Shown one piece after another: positions 14,456 to 23,824 of a stretch of DNA of 49,018 nucleotides (positions within the stretch are counted from its first letter, which is position 1; each line of letters opens with the position of its first letter). Where the stretch lies: assembly GCA_913063035.1 (NCBI GenBank), contig CAJXYS010000022.1:1-49018 (forward strand). The letters are read 5' to 3'. The notes beneath the pieces were generated by a model. The model was given only the letters and a program-made list of their open reading frames with translations, was not told the origin of the DNA and did no database searches. Source of the DNA: an uncultured Maritimibacter sp. (lineage in GTDB: Bacteria > Pseudomonadota > Alphaproteobacteria > Rhodobacterales > Rhodobacteraceae). The translations under genes were made by a program, and so were the position numbers.

Positions 14456-15634
14456 ATGGAACTCGATGTCTTTTTCCTGACGCTGGGCGCGCTCTTCGTG
14501 GCGGGACTCGCGGCCGACGAGATCGGCCGGCGCACGCGGCTGCCGCGGGTGACGCTGCTGCTGGCCTGCGGGATCATCGCCGGCGAGGCCGGGCTCGACC
14601 TGCTGCCGGACGCGGCACAGCTTTGGTACGAGTTCCTGTCGGTGATGGCGCTGACGATGGTGGCCTTCCTGCTGGGCGGATCGCTCACGCGCAAGACGCT
14701 GCGCGAGCATGGCCGCGAGATCATGGCGATCTCTCTGACGATCGTGCTGGGAACGCTGGGCCTGGTCGCCGCGGGGCTCTGGGCCATCGGCGTCGACCCG
14801 GCGCTGGCGCTGATCCTCGGGGCCATCGCCACGGCGACCGCACCGGCCGCGACACAGGACGTGCTGCGCCAGGCGCGCGCGCATGGCCCCTTCGCGGACA
14901 CGGTGCGCGGGATCGTCGCCATCGACGATGCCTGGGGGCTGATCGTCTTCGGCGTTGTGCTCGCCGTGGTGGGCGGCATGAACGGCGCGGGGATGGACGG
15001 CGTGCTGACGGGGGCGGCGCGCGACCTGCTCGGCGCGGTGCTGCTCGGCGCGGTGATCGGCGTGCCGGCGGCCTTTCTGACGGGACGGCTTTCGAAGGGC
15101 GAACCCTCGCAGGCCGAGGCGCTGGGCGTGGTCTTCCTCTGCGCCGGCGCGGCGGTCTGGCTGGAGGTCTCTTTCCTGATCACGGGAATGACGGCGGGAG
15201 CCATCGTCGTGAACACCGCGCGCCATCACCTGCGCCCCTTCCACGAGATCGAGCATGTCCAGTGGCCGTTCATGATCCTGTTCTTCATCCTCGCCGGCGC
15301 GGCGCTCCGGCCCGGAGAACTGGCCGAGCTGGGCCTCGTCGGCGCGGGCTACGTAGTGCTCAGGATCGTGGCCCGGATCGCGGGGGGATGGTTGGGCGCC
15401 GTTCTGGCCGGCAGCCCCCGGCCGATGCGGCCCTGGTACGGCATGGCGCTGCTGCCGCAGGCCGGCGTTGCGGTGGGCATGGCGCTGGTCGCCCATGAAC
15501 AGCTGCCCGGCATCGGCCAGGCGGTGCTGACGCTGACCATCGCCTCGACCGTGGTCTTCGAGGTTCTCGGCCCCTTCGCGGCCTATGTCGCGCTGCGGCG
15601 GGTGAGCCCGCCGGGCGGCACGGCCCCGCGGTAG
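14456..15634 (+). CDS. Cation:proton antiporter (CPA superfamily)
   Basis: A 392-aa integral membrane protein with about 11-12 predicted helices and the sodium/hydrogen exchanger fold. The N-terminal segment (GLAADEIGRRTRLPRVTLLLACGIIAGE) and an aspartate pair in AIDDAWGLIVFG (D157-D158) mark it as a Na+/H+ or K+/H+ exchanger. In this superfamily a DD pair at this site is usually tied to electrogenic transport. A conserved basic residue lies in the late helix (ILAGAALRPGEL region). It lacks the C-terminal TrkA-N domain of Kef systems. ATG 14456 is the first start after the divergent xthA promoter. Ion preference cannot be read here. Confidence 0.8.
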   Translation: MELDVFFLTLGALFVAGLAADEIGRRTRLPRVTLLLACGIIAGEAGLDLLPDAAQLWYEFLSVMALTMVAFLLGGSLTRKTLREHGREIMAISLTIVLGTLGLVAAGLWAIGVDPALALILGAIATATAPAATQDVLRQARAHGPFADTVRGIVAIDDAWGLIVFGVVLAVVGGMNGAGMDGVLTGAARDLLGAVLLGAVIGVPAAFLTGRLSKGEPSQAEALGVVFLCAGAAVWLEVSFLITGMTAGAIVVNTARHHLRPFHEIEHVQWPFMILFFILAGAALRPGELAELGLVGAGYVVLRIVARIAGGWLGAVLAGSPRPMRPWYGMALLPQAGVAVGMALVAHEQLPGIGQAVLTLTIASTVVFEVLGPFAAYVALRRVSPPGGTAPR

Positions 15635-15713
15635 GCATGCCGCCTGGCATGGCCCGGACCCAGGCGCTGCAGGAGGAGCCCCGGCGCGCCCGCAGGGGCG
15701 GGCCGCGGGCCGG

Positions 15714-16040
15714 TCACATGGCGAAGCTGGTGCCGCAGCCGCAGGAGCTGGCCGCGTTCGGGTTGTCGATGGTGAAGCGCGCCCCGATCAGCTCGTCCGA
15801 GAAATCGATCACCGCGTTCTCGAGGAAGGGCAGCGAGACGCTGTCCACCACCACCTTCTGCCCGTCCTGTTCCAGCACAAGATCGTCCTCGGACGGATCG
15901 TCCAGGTCGATCGCGTACTGAAAGCCCGAGCAGCCGCCGCCCTCGACCGCGACGCGCAGCGCGCGCGGCGTATCGGCGCCGGCATTGATCTCGGCGAGCC
16001 GGGCAAAGGCCCGTTCGGTCACTTTCGGGGGAAGGTTCAT
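15714..16040 (-). CDS. erpA: Iron-sulfur cluster insertion protein, HesB/IscA/ErpA family
   Basis: A 108-aa A-type carrier that delivers Fe-S clusters to apo-proteins. The three ligand cysteines are in place: C37 in GGGCSGFQY and C100/C102 in the C-terminal CGCG motif. The GARFTIDNPNA segment before the last cysteines and the length fit ErpA better than IscA, though A-type carriers are hard to separate by eye. The gene is divergent from dgt with 89 bases between starts. The nearby nuo operon encodes large users of Fe-S clusters, but nothing shows a direct link. Confidence 0.85.
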   Translation of the reverse strand: MNLPPKVTERAFARLAEINAGADTPRALRVAVEGGGCSGFQYAIDLDDPSEDDLVLEQDGQKVVVDSVSLPFLENAVIDFSDELIGARFTIDNPNAASSCGCGTSFAM

Positions 16041-16129
16041 TCGTGGTCCGGCCTGTTTTTCCGTTTCGCAACTGTGCTGTCCCGAATATATGCAGGGGAA
16101 GGTGCAGCGACAAGAACGGGCGGATCACG

Positions 16130-17272
16130 ATGTTTGCGGCCTTTGCCTGCGACCCCGCCAAGAGCCGGGGCCGGTGCCATGCCGAGGAGGAGAGCGCGTT
16201 TCGCACGCCCTTCCAGCGGGACCGGGACCGGATCATCCATTCCTCGGCCTTCCGCCGGCTCAAGCACAAGACGCAGGTCTTCGTCGAGCACGAGGGCGAT
16301 TACTTCCGCACCCGGCTGACCCATTCCATCGAGGTCGCGCAGGTCGCGCGGACCATCGCGCGGGTTCTGGGGCTGAACCAGGAACTGACAGAGGCGGTGG
16401 CGCTGGCCCATGACCTGGGCCACACCCCCTTCGGCCATACCGGCGAGGATGCGCTGGCCGAGGCCATGGCGCCCCATGGCGGCTTCGATCACAACGCCCA
16501 GGCGATCCGGATCGTCACCTCGCTCGAGCGGCACTACGCCGAGTTCGACGGGCTGAACCTGACCTGGGAGACGCTCGAGGGCATCGCCAAGCATAACGGG
16601 CCGGTCACGGGCGCGCTGCCCTACGCGCTGGCCGAGTACGACGCGCGCCATGACCTCGAGCTGCACACCCACGCCGCCGCCGAAGCGCAGGTCGCCGCCA
16701 TCGCCGACGACATCGCCTACAACAACCACGACCTGATGGACGGGCTGCAGGCCGGCCTGTTCACCGAGGACGAGATCTGTGGGCTGCCGATCGTGGGCGA
16801 CTGTTTCGCCGAGGTCGACCGCCGCTATCCCGAAACCGACGCGATCCGCCGCCGCCACGAGGCACTGCGCCGGGTCTTCGGCGTCATGGTCGAGGACGTG
16901 ATCGCGGAAAGCCAGCGCCTGATCGCCGCCGCCGCGCCCGACAGCCCGGGCGCGGTGCGCGCCCTCGGCCATCCGGTGGTGCGCTTTTCCGGGCCGCTCT
17001 GGGAAGATCTGAACGCGATCCGTGCCTTCCTCTTCGAACGGATGTACCGCGCCCCCGCGGTGGTGCGCATGCGCCAGGAGGTCACCTCCGTCGTGGCGGA
17101 GCTTTTCCCGCTCTATCTCGCGCGGACGGATCTCCTGCCCGAGATGTGGCAGGCAGACGTGGCGGGCGCGCCGGACAGGACCGCCGTGGCGCGGATCGTC
17201 TGCGACTACATCGCCGGGATGACGGACCGCTTCGCGCTGCAGGAACATGCCCGCCTGATCGCCCCGGTCTGA
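16130..17272 (+). CDS. dgt: Deoxyguanosinetriphosphate triphosphohydrolase-like protein
   Basis: A 380-aa HD-domain dNTPase that hydrolyses dNTPs to nucleosides and triphosphate. The N-terminal signature [20 protein letters not shown] and the HD metal site are clear: H65 in [11 protein letters not shown]94-D95 in [12 protein letters not shown] and the later Asp pair at 193-194 in ADDIAYN. The length matches the shorter alphaproteobacterial dGTPase-like group, which often acts on several dNTPs. ATG 16130 (MFAAFACD) is chosen; the frame is open to 16043, but that would overlap the erpA control region. argS follows after 79 bases. Confidence 0.9.
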   Translation: MFAAFACDPAKSRGRCHAEEESAFRTPFQRDRDRIIHSSAFRRLKHKTQVFVEHEGDYFRTRLTHSIEVAQVARTIARVLGLNQELTEAVALAHDLGHTPFGHTGEDALAEAMAPHGGFDHNAQAIRIVTSLERHYAEFDGLNLTWETLEGIAKHNGPVTGALPYALAEYDARHDLELHTHAAAEAQVAAIADDIAYNNHDLMDGLQAGLFTEDEICGLPIVGDCFAEVDRRYPETDAIRRRHEALRRVFGVMVEDVIAESQRLIAAAAPDSPGAVRALGHPVVRFSGPLWEDLNAIRAFLFERMYRAPAVVRMRQEVTSVVAELFPLYLARTDLLPEMWQADVAGAPDRTAVARIVCDYIAGMTDRFALQEHARLIAPV

Positions 17273-17297
17273 CGCGCGCCGGGGCCGGGGCAGGCCA

Positions 17298-17325
17298 TTG
17301 ACCCTGACCGACCCCGTGGTAAACC
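17298..17325 (+). promoter_or_regulatory. Candidate argS promoter
   Basis: TTGACC (17298-17303), a 16-base spacer and TAAACC (17320-17325) lie about 26 bases before the argS ATG. The -35 is a 5/6 match, the -10 is weak. AGGA at 17340-17343 then serves as ribosome-binding site. Confidence 0.4.
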
Positions 17326-17351
17326 CCGCGGCGAGACACAGGATGGCAGAC

Positions 17352-19097
17352 ATGAACCTCTTTTCCGAACTCCATCACCTCGTGATCGGCAGCCTGAACG
17401 ACATGGTGGCCGAAGGCGCGCTGCCCGACGGCCTCGATTTCGCCAATGTCGCGGTGGAGCCGCCGCGCGACCCGGCACATGGCGACATGGCCACGAATGC
17501 CGCGATGGTGCTGGCCAAGCCCGCGGGCCTGAAGCCGCGCGACATCGCCGCCGGCCTGGCCGACAAGCTTGCCGCCGACCCGCGCATCGCGGTGGCCGAG
17601 GTGGCCGGGCCCGGCTTCCTGAACCTGCGGCTCGAGCCCGCCGCCTGGCATCGGGTGGTCGCCGCCGCGCTGACCGCCGGGGCGGGCTTCGGCGCCTCGC
17701 GGATGGGGCAGGGCCGGAAGGTCAACGTGGAATACGTCTCGGCCAACCCGACCGGGCCGCTGCATGTCGGTCACACCCGCGGCGCCGTCTTCGGCGACGC
17801 GCTGGCGAGCCTGCTGGATTTCGCGGGCTACGCGGTCACGCGGGAATACTACATCAACGACGGCGGCGCCCAGGTCGACGTGCTCGCCCGGTCCGTTTAC
17901 CTGCGCTATCTCGAGGCGCTGGGCCAGCAGGTCGCCTTCGAGGACGGCACCTATCCCGGCGATTACCTGATCCCGGTGGGCGAAGCGCTGGCCGAGGAGG
18001 TCGGCGCGCGCTGGGTCGACCAGCCGGAATCGGTCTGGCTGGCCGAGATCCGCGATTTCGCCACCATGAAGATGATGGACATGATCCGCGCCGATCTCGC
18101 CGTGCTCGGCGTCGAGATGGACGTCTTCTACAGCGAAAAGTCGCTCTACGGCACCGGCCGCATCGAGGAGGCGCTGTCCGAGCTCGAGGAGCAGGGGCTG
18201 ATCTATACCGGCGTGCTGGAGCCGCCCAAGGGCAAGACGCCCGAGGACTGGGAGCCGCGCGAGCAGACGCTGTTCCGCTCCACCGCGCATGGCGACGACG
18301 TGGACCGCCCGATCCGCAAGTCGGACGGGTCCTGGACCTATTTCGCCCCGGATATCGCCTATCACTACGACAAGATCGACCGCGGCTTCGACGAGCTGAT
18401 CGACGTCTTCGGTGCAGATCACGGCGGTTACGTCAAGCGGATGAAGGCCGCGGTCTCGGCGCTGTCGAACGGGCGGGTGCCGCTCGACGTGAAGCTCTGC
18501 CAGCTGGTGAAGCTTTACAAGAACGGCGCGCCCTTCAAGATGTCCAAGCGGGCCGGCACCTTCGTGACGCTCCGCGACGTGGTCGAGCAGGTCGGCCCGG
18601 ACGTGACCCGCTTCGTGATGTTGACGCGCAAGAACGACGCGCCGCTGGACTTCGATTTCGACAAGGTGCTGGAACAGTCGAAGGACAATCCGGTCTTCTA
18701 CGTGCAATACGCCCATGCGCGGGTCTGCTCGGTGCTGCGCAAAGCCGCGGCCGCGGGCATCGCCGTGGACGATGCCGGGCTTGCCGCGCAGGACCTCACC
18801 GGGCTGGCCCACGAGGCGGAAATCGCGCTTGCCAAGAAGATCGGCGAGTGGCCGCGTCTGGTGGAGATCGCCGCGCGCCACCACGAGCCGCACCGGGTGG
18901 CGTTCTACCTCTACGAACTGGCCAGCGAGCTGCACGCGCTCTGGAACCGGGGCAATGACGACCCGTCGCTGCGCTTCCTGCAAGAGGACGCCCCCGAGAC
19001 GAGCCGGACAAAAATCGCCCTGATTCGCGCCACCGCCGTTGTTATTTCGGCTGGTCTTGGTATTCTTGGGGTGACCCCGGTCGAGGAAATGCGCTGA
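17352..19097 (+). CDS. argS: Arginine-tRNA ligase
   Basis: A 581-aa class Ia synthetase that charges tRNA-Arg. The N-terminal tRNA D-loop-binding domain ([21 protein letters not shown]), the ATP-binding HIGH variant HVGH in [13 protein letters not shown], the KMSKR loop ([10 protein letters not shown]) and the C-terminal helical DALR domain ending in GVTPVEEM are all recognisable. ATG 17352 (MNLF) is the usual family start and has AGGA 8 bases upstream; ATG 17343 in the same frame would add three residues. The conserved run argS - SPOR protein - nagZ - scpA - scpB follows in the same direction. Confidence 0.95.
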   Translation: MNLFSELHHLVIGSLNDMVAEGALPDGLDFANVAVEPPRDPAHGDMATNAAMVLAKPAGLKPRDIAAGLADKLAADPRIAVAEVAGPGFLNLRLEPAAWHRVVAAALTAGAGFGASRMGQGRKVNVEYVSANPTGPLHVGHTRGAVFGDALASLLDFAGYAVTREYYINDGGAQVDVLARSVYLRYLEALGQQVAFEDGTYPGDYLIPVGEALAEEVGARWVDQPESVWLAEIRDFATMKMMDMIRADLAVLGVEMDVFYSEKSLYGTGRIEEALSELEEQGLIYTGVLEPPKGKTPEDWEPREQTLFRSTAHGDDVDRPIRKSDGSWTYFAPDIAYHYDKIDRGFDELIDVFGADHGGYVKRMKAAVSALSNGRVPLDVKLCQLVKLYKNGAPFKMSKRAGTFVTLRDVVEQVGPDVTRFVMLTRKNDAPLDFDFDKVLEQSKDNPVFYVQYAHARVCSVLRKAAAAGIAVDDAGLAAQDLTGLAHEAEIALAKKIGEWPRLVEIAARHHEPHRVAFYLYELASELHALWNRGNDDPSLRFLQEDAPETSRTKIALIRATAVVISAGLGILGVTPVEEMR

Positions 19098-19176
19098 CAG
19101 GCACTGCGATCGGCGCGGCCGGGCTCGAGCAGGCAAAGCCACGCGAAAACAAGCGGGCGCTGAACGAGGCTGAGCG

Positions 19177-20130
19177 ATGGCTGACATGGATTACGATGAC
19201 GATGGGGCCGATGCGCCGACGACGGGCGCCCTGACGGCCGTTGTCAACTGGACGGGCGCGGCCCTGTCGGTCGGACTCGTGGTGGGGCTTTCGGTCTGGG
19301 GCTACCAGCTGACCATGCGCGACGTGAGCGAGGTGCCGGTAATCCGGGCCCTCGAGGGTCCGATGCGCGAGGCGCCGGAAGATCCCGGCGGAATGGCGGC
19401 CGATCACCAGGGGCTGGCGGTGAACGCGGTGCAGGCCGATGGCGGCGTCGAGGAGCCCCCCAACCGGGTCGTGCTGGCCCCCGATCCCATCGACCTGACC
19501 GAGGAAGACAAGCCGCGCGGGGCGCTCCGCCCGCCCAGCCGCGAGGACGCCATCGCCGAGGGCGTCAGCATCCCCGAGGCGATCCGCATCGCCGAGGCCG
19601 AACGCATGGGGCGCGAATTCCCCGATCCCGGGCCGCTGGGTGTGAGCCTCGCCGAGGAAAGCGTCACGCCGGTCCCGGACGCAGCGGCAGGCACAGAGAC
19701 AAGCGCAGACGCGGCCGCGGCGGACAGCCCCGACATCCTGTCGACAAGCGTGCCGGGGCTGCGCCGGTCGCCCCGGCCCGCGCCGCGCCCGGAAATGGAC
19801 ATCGCCGCGCGCCAGAACCTGGGTGCGGCGGATCGCGTGGGCCCGGCAAGGACCGAACTGGATCCGGCGGCGCTTGCGGCGGGCACGCGGCTCGCGCAGC
19901 TGGGCGCCTTCGACGACGCCGAGACCGCGCGCGCCGAATGGGACCGCCTGGTCGCGGCCCATGACGATTTGCTCGCCGACAAGCAGCGCGTCGTCCAGAA
20001 GGCCGAAAGCGGCGGACGGGTCTTTTACCGGCTGCGGGTCGCGGGGTTCGACGGTGTCGACGACTCGCGCCGCTTCTGCTCGGCGCTGCTGGCCCGCGAC
20101 ACGGCCTGCATACCGGTGACCGCACGCTGA
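19177..20130 (+). CDS. SPOR-domain membrane protein
   Basis: A 317-aa bitopic protein: an acidic cytoplasmic N-terminus, one transmembrane helix (about residues 24-46, VVNWTGAALSVGLVVGLSVWGY), a long acidic/proline-rich periplasmic linker (about 50-220) and a C-terminal SPOR domain (about 230-317, TRLAQLGAFDDAETARAEW...). SPOR domains bind septal peptidoglycan stripped of stem peptides, so a role in division or septal wall remodelling is likely. It lies 79 bases after argS and its TGA overlaps the nagZ ATG (TGATG), tying it to a muropeptide hydrolase. GAGG precedes ATG 19177. Confidence 0.85.
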   Translation: MADMDYDDDGADAPTTGALTAVVNWTGAALSVGLVVGLSVWGYQLTMRDVSEVPVIRALEGPMREAPEDPGGMAADHQGLAVNAVQADGGVEEPPNRVVLAPDPIDLTEEDKPRGALRPPSREDAIAEGVSIPEAIRIAEAERMGREFPDPGPLGVSLAEESVTPVPDAAAGTETSADAAAADSPDILSTSVPGLRRSPRPAPRPEMDIAARQNLGAADRVGPARTELDPAALAAGTRLAQLGAFDDAETARAEWDRLVAAHDDLLADKQRVVQKAESGGRVFYRLRVAGFDGVDDSRRFCSALLARDTACIPVTAR

Positions 20131-21140
20131 TGGGCGCCGGGGCCTCGATCCTCGGCCTGGCGGGCGAGGAGCTGACGGAGGCCGAACGCCGCTTCTTCGC
20201 CGAGGCGGCGCCCTGGGGCTTCATCCTGTTCGATCGCAACCTGCGCGACGCCGCGCAGATCCGCCGGCTGACGGATGAACTCCGCGCGGCCGTCGGGCGC
20301 GACGCCCCGGTCTTCATCGACCAGGAGGGCGGACGCGTCGCGCGGCTGGGGCCGCCCCTGGCCCGCGCCTGGCCGGCGCCGCTCGACCAGATGGCGATGG
20401 TCGCGCCCGCCCATGCCGCGCGGGCCATGTGGCTGCGCTATCGCCTGATCGCGGCGGAACTCGCCGCGCTCGGCATCGACGCCAACTGCGCGCCGATTGC
20501 CGATATCGCCACGCCGGAAACCCACCCGGTTCTGCGGAACCGCTGTTACGGGAGCGATCCGGACACCGTGGCGCGCGCCGGGCGGGCCGTGGCCGATGGC
20601 TGCCTGGCCGGCGGCGTTCTGCCGGTCCTCAAGCACATTCCCGGTCACGGCCGCGCCACCGCCGACAGCCACCTCGAACTGCCGCGGGTCAGCGCGGAGC
20701 ATGCAACGCTCGCGGCGACGGATTTCGCCGCCTTCCGGGCGCTCGCCGACCTGCCTCTCGGCATGACGGCGCATATCGTCTATGAAGGGATCGACCCGGA
20801 GCGCCCCGCGACCGAAAGCCCCGCGGTGGTCGCGTTGATCCGGGACGAGATCGGCTTCGACGGTGTGCTGATGACCGACGACATATCCATGTCCGCCCTC
20901 AGCGGCGGGATCGGCGCCCGCGCGGCCCGTGCGATGGCTGCCGGCTGCGACATGATCCTGCACTGCAACGGCGACATGGCCGAGATGGAGGCCGTCGCGG
21001 CGGCCGCCGGGCCGCTTTCGGAAACCGCGGCGCTGCGGGCCGCCCGGGCCGTGTCCGCGCGCCGCCCCCCCGAACCGGCCGATCTCGACCTGCTCGACGC
21101 CGAATACCGGGGACTGCTGGCCGGGGCCGCCGATGGCTGA
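20130..21140 (+). CDS. nagZ: Beta-N-acetylhexosaminidase (muropeptide recycling)
   Basis: A 336-aa glycoside hydrolase family 3 enzyme that removes GlcNAc from anhydro-muropeptides in the cytoplasm during cell-wall recycling. Diagnostic segments are FIDQEGGRVARL, the mobile catalytic loop KHIPGHGRATADSHLELP with the general acid His/Asp pair, and MTDDISMSA with the nucleophile Asp at residue 250. The length is typical of NagZ (about 330-340). It overlaps the SPOR gene by one base upstream and scpA by 8 bases downstream. NagZ-generated muropeptides control AmpC in some bacteria; no ampC or ampR is in this window. Confidence 0.93.
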   Translation: MGAGASILGLAGEELTEAERRFFAEAAPWGFILFDRNLRDAAQIRRLTDELRAAVGRDAPVFIDQEGGRVARLGPPLARAWPAPLDQMAMVAPAHAARAMWLRYRLIAAELAALGIDANCAPIADIATPETHPVLRNRCYGSDPDTVARAGRAVADGCLAGGVLPVLKHIPGHGRATADSHLELPRVSAEHATLAATDFAAFRALADLPLGMTAHIVYEGIDPERPATESPAVVALIRDEIGFDGVLMTDDISMSALSGGIGARAARAMAAGCDMILHCNGDMAEMEAVAAAAGPLSETAALRAARAVSARRPPEPADLDLLDAEYRGLLAGAADG

Positions 21141-21936
21141 GCCGCAGGACGACTGGGACGCCGAACCCGACAGCGTCGCCGCCCGCCGCGAGGCAGAGGC
21201 GCTGATCGTCGACGTGGAGGGCTACGAGGGGCCCCTGGACCTGCTGCTCACGCTCTCGCGCACCCAGAAGGTGGACCTGCGGAAGATCTCGGTCTTGCAG
21301 CTGGCCGAGCAATACCTGCGCTTCGTCGAGGAGGCCAAGCGCCTGCGGATCGAGCTCGCGGCCGACTACCTCGTGATGGCGGCCTGGCTCGCCTTTCTGA
21401 AATCCCGGCTCCTGCTGCCCCCCGACCCGACCGAGGACGGCCCCAGCGGCGAGGAACTGGCCGCGCACCTGGCCTTCCAGCTCGAGCGGCTCCAGGCCAT
21501 GCGCGAGGCGGCCGCGAAGCTGATGGCGCGCGACCAGCTGGGGCGCGACACCTTCGCGCGCGGCCTGCCGGAAGACGTCACACGGATTCGCCGCGTGGAA
21601 TACAGCGCCACGCTGCTCGACCTGATGCAGGGCTATGCGCGGGTCCGGACGCGTGACGATTTCCGCCCCTACGTCATGGACCGGGAGGCGGTCTTCACAA
21701 TGGAAGAGGCGCTGAACCAGATGCGGAGCCTGATCGGCTTCGCCGGTGACTGGACCGACCTGGCCAGCTATCTTCCCGAGGGCTGGGCGATGGACCCGGC
21801 CAAGCGGCGCTCGGCCACGGCCTCGACGTTCGCGGCCTCTCTGGAACTCGCGAAGCGGGGCGAGGTAGAACTGGCCCAGGACGAGACCTTCGCCCCCATT
21901 CGCCTGAGACGGAGGACGGACGCCCATGGCGGCTGA
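21133..21936 (+). CDS. scpA: Segregation and condensation protein A
   Basis: The 267-aa kleisin subunit of the SMC-ScpAB chromosome condensin. The N-terminal signature VEGYEGPLDLLLTLSRTQKVDLRKI is diagnostic, followed by YLVMAAWLAFLKSRLLLP and a long variable middle. The C-terminal winged-helix part (about residues 185-225) should bind the SMC head. The gene starts inside nagZ (8-base overlap) and ends inside scpB (11-base overlap), so the two subunits are made together. The smc gene is not in the window. Confidence 0.93.
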   Translation: MAEPQDDWDAEPDSVAARREAEALIVDVEGYEGPLDLLLTLSRTQKVDLRKISVLQLAEQYLRFVEEAKRLRIELAADYLVMAAWLAFLKSRLLLPPDPTEDGPSGEELAAHLAFQLERLQAMREAAAKLMARDQLGRDTFARGLPEDVTRIRRVEYSATLLDLMQGYARVRTRDDFRPYVMDREAVFTMEEALNQMRSLIGFAGDWTDLASYLPEGWAMDPAKRRSATASTFAASLELAKRGEVELAQDETFAPIRLRRRTDAHGG

Positions 21937-22603
21937 GAACGACACTGCGGCCGAGGAAGAGGAGAGCCTGTTCCAGGCCCCGCCCATGGCCGAGCAGGAG
22001 CGCATGGTCGAGGCGATCCTCTTCGCCACGGCCGAGCCGATCACCGCGCGCGAGATCGCGGACCGGCTGCCCCATGGCTGTGACGCGGCCGAGGCGCTGG
22101 CCCATCTGAAGAAACGCTACGAGGGGCGCGGGGTGCAGCTGCGCCGCGTCGGCGATGCCTGGGCGATGCGCACGGCGTCCGATCTCGGCTTCCTGATGCA
22201 AAAAGAGACGGTCGAGACCCGCAAGCTCAGCCGCGCGGCGATCGAGACGCTGGCGATCATCGCCTACCACCAGCCCGTCACCCGCGCCGAGATCGAGGAA
22301 ATCCGGGGCGTTTCGGTCAGCCGGGGCACCATCGATCTCTTGATGGAGATGGAGTGGATCCGCTTCGGCCGCCGGCGCATGACGCCGGGCCGGCCCGTCA
22401 CTTTCGTCGTCACGCAGGATTTCCTCGATCATTTCGGGCTCGAGTCGGCGCGCGACCTGCCCGGCCTGAAGGAACTGCGCTCGGCCGGGCTGCTGGAAAG
22501 CCGGCCGCCACCCGGCAACATGCCGGGGATGCCCGACGAGGGGGACGAGGACGCGGACGGCGACGACATCGTCCCCGAGGATCAGTCGGACATGTTCGAC
22601 TAG
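21926..22603 (+). CDS. scpB: Segregation and condensation protein B
   Basis: The 225-aa ScpB forms a dimer of tandem winged-helix domains that binds ScpA in the SMC complex. Recognisable segments are MVEAILFATAEPITAREIADRLP at the start of the first winged helix and LAIIAYHQPVTRAEIEEIRGVSVSRG in the second. The C-terminus is acidic (DEGDEDADGDDIVPED). It overlaps scpA by 11 bases. In several Rhodobacterales I would expect tatABC next; here the run stops, and the convergent dcd gene ends 17 bases away. No terminator is visible in that gap. Confidence 0.92.
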   Translation: MAAENDTAAEEEESLFQAPPMAEQERMVEAILFATAEPITAREIADRLPHGCDAAEALAHLKKRYEGRGVQLRRVGDAWAMRTASDLGFLMQKETVETRKLSRAAIETLAIIAYHQPVTRAEIEEIRGVSVSRGTIDLLMEMEWIRFGRRRMTPGRPVTFVVTQDFLDHFGLESARDLPGLKELRSAGLLESRPPPGNMPGMPDEGDEDADGDDIVPEDQSDMFD

Positions 22604-22620
22604 GGCCGGGGCACCGCGCC

Positions 22621-23706
22621 TCAGGCGGCGCGGAAGTGCTTGGAAAGCTTCAGCCCCTGGCCCTGGTAGTTGGACGCGATCTCGGCGCCGTAAAGCCGGG
22701 CGGGCACCGCGGCCATGCGTTCGTAGACGAGCCGTCCGACCGTCTGGCCGTGTTCCAGGACGAAAGGGGCCTCGTGGCAGCGCACCTCGAGGACGCCGCG
22801 CGATCCGGCGCCGCCGGCGGCGTCATGGCCGAAGCCGGGATCGAAGAAGCCCGCGTAATGCACCCGGAACTCCCCTACCATGGCGAGGTAGGGGGCCATC
22901 TCCGCGGCGCAGTCGGGCGGGATGGTGACGGCCTCGCGGCTGACGAGGATGTAGAAGGCGCCGGGATCGAGGATGATGTGGCGCCGGTCCGTCCGGATCG
23001 GGTCCCAGAACTCGGCCGGGTCATAGGCCCCGATCCGGTCAAGGTCGATCACGCCGGTATGGGGTCGCGCCTGCCAGCCGACGAGCCCGTCCGCGCCCGG
23101 CTCCAGGTCGACCGAGAAACCGAGCCCCCCATCGATCCGCGCCTCGCCGGAGACCAGCCCCACATCGGCCTGCAGCCGCTCCAGCGCCGCGTCTTCCAAC
23201 ACCGCCTGGCCACGGCGGAAGCGGACCTGGTTGAGCCGCATGCCGGGGCGCACCAGAACCGAGAAGCTGCGCGGGCAGATCTCGGCATAGAGGGGGCCGT
23301 CATAGCCGGCCGGGATCCGGTCGAATTCGGTTCCGTTATCGGTGATGAGGCGGGTCAGCAGGTCGAGCCGCCCGGTCGAGCTCTTGGCGTTGGCGACGGC
23401 CTGCACACCCTCGGGCAGGGTCAGCCGCTCCATCAGCTTGACGACGTAGACGCAGCCCTTTTCCAGCACCGCGCCGTCGCCGAGGGCGATCTCGTGCATG
23501 CCGAACTCTTCCAGCCGCCCGGCGACGCTGCGGCTCTGCCCGGCGAGGAACGAGGCGCGCACGCGCCAGGCGGTCGCGCCGAGGCGAAGGTCGAGACTGG
23601 CAGGCTGGATCTGGGCGTCGGGAATGGCGGTGTCGGCGCCGATGGCGCCGCCGTCGATCAGGCTGCGGATTTCCTGGAAAGGCAGGACGCCGGTGCCGCC
23701 TGTCAT
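22621..23706 (-). CDS. dcd: dCTP deaminase, long two-domain form
   Basis: A 361-aa protein matching the long alphaproteobacterial dCTP deaminase. The enzyme deaminates dCTP to dUTP and feeds dTMP synthesis. The first half has the trimeric dUTPase-fold features (IQPASLDLRLG and VANAKSSTGRLDLLTRL); the second half repeats a similar pattern (GEFRVHYAGFFDPGFGHD and GSRGVLEVRCHEAPFVLEHGQ), suggesting an internal duplication, whereas E. coli Dcd is only about 193 aa. ATG 23706 has GGAGG 8 bases upstream. It starts just 30 bases after the 3' end of tRNA-Pro on the same strand with no terminator between. Confidence 0.88.
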   Translation of the reverse strand: MTGGTGVLPFQEIRSLIDGGAIGADTAIPDAQIQPASLDLRLGATAWRVRASFLAGQSRSVAGRLEEFGMHEIALGDGAVLEKGCVYVVKLMERLTLPEGVQAVANAKSSTGRLDLLTRLITDNGTEFDRIPAGYDGPLYAEICPRSFSVLVRPGMRLNQVRFRRGQAVLEDAALERLQADVGLVSGEARIDGGLGFSVDLEPGADGLVGWQARPHTGVIDLDRIGAYDPAEFWDPIRTDRRHIILDPGAFYILVSREAVTIPPDCAAEMAPYLAMVGEFRVHYAGFFDPGFGHDAAGGAGSRGVLEVRCHEAPFVLEHGQTVGRLVYERMAAVPARLYGAEIASNYQGQGLKLSKHFRAA

Positions 23707-23736
23707 GATGCCGCCTCCGGCGTGATCTTCGGTAGA

Positions 23737-23814
23737 TGGTCGGGCCGGCGAGATTCGAACTCGCGACCTTTCGTCCCCCAGACGAACGCGCTAACCAGGC
23801 TGCGCCACGGCCCG
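23737..23814 (-). tRNA. tRNA-Pro (anticodon GGG)
   Basis: Read on the minus strand, the 78 bases fold into a full cloverleaf. The 7-bp acceptor stem is CGGGCCG with CGGCCCG, the D stem is GCGC/GCGC, and the anticodon stem is TTCGT/ACGAA. The loop CTGGGGG gives anticodon GGG (proline CCC/CCU), and the T arm is GCGAG-TTCGAAT-CTCGC. The discriminator base is A, and CCA is encoded (23739-23737). All stems are perfect. It lies between merR and dcd in the same direction. Confidence 0.97.
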
Positions 23815-23824
23815 ACGGGCGCCA

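Noticed and set aside
15636-15651. CATGCC/GGCATG inverted repeat after the antiporter gene
   Set aside because: Six-base stem with no T run on either strand; not enough for a terminator call.
16104-16119. 16-base exact repeat of GCAGCGACAAGAACGG, also at 41718-41733, upstream of dgt and mccA
   Set aside because: In a 49-kb GC-rich window one such match is expected about by chance, and both contain purine-rich ribosome-binding-like sequence.
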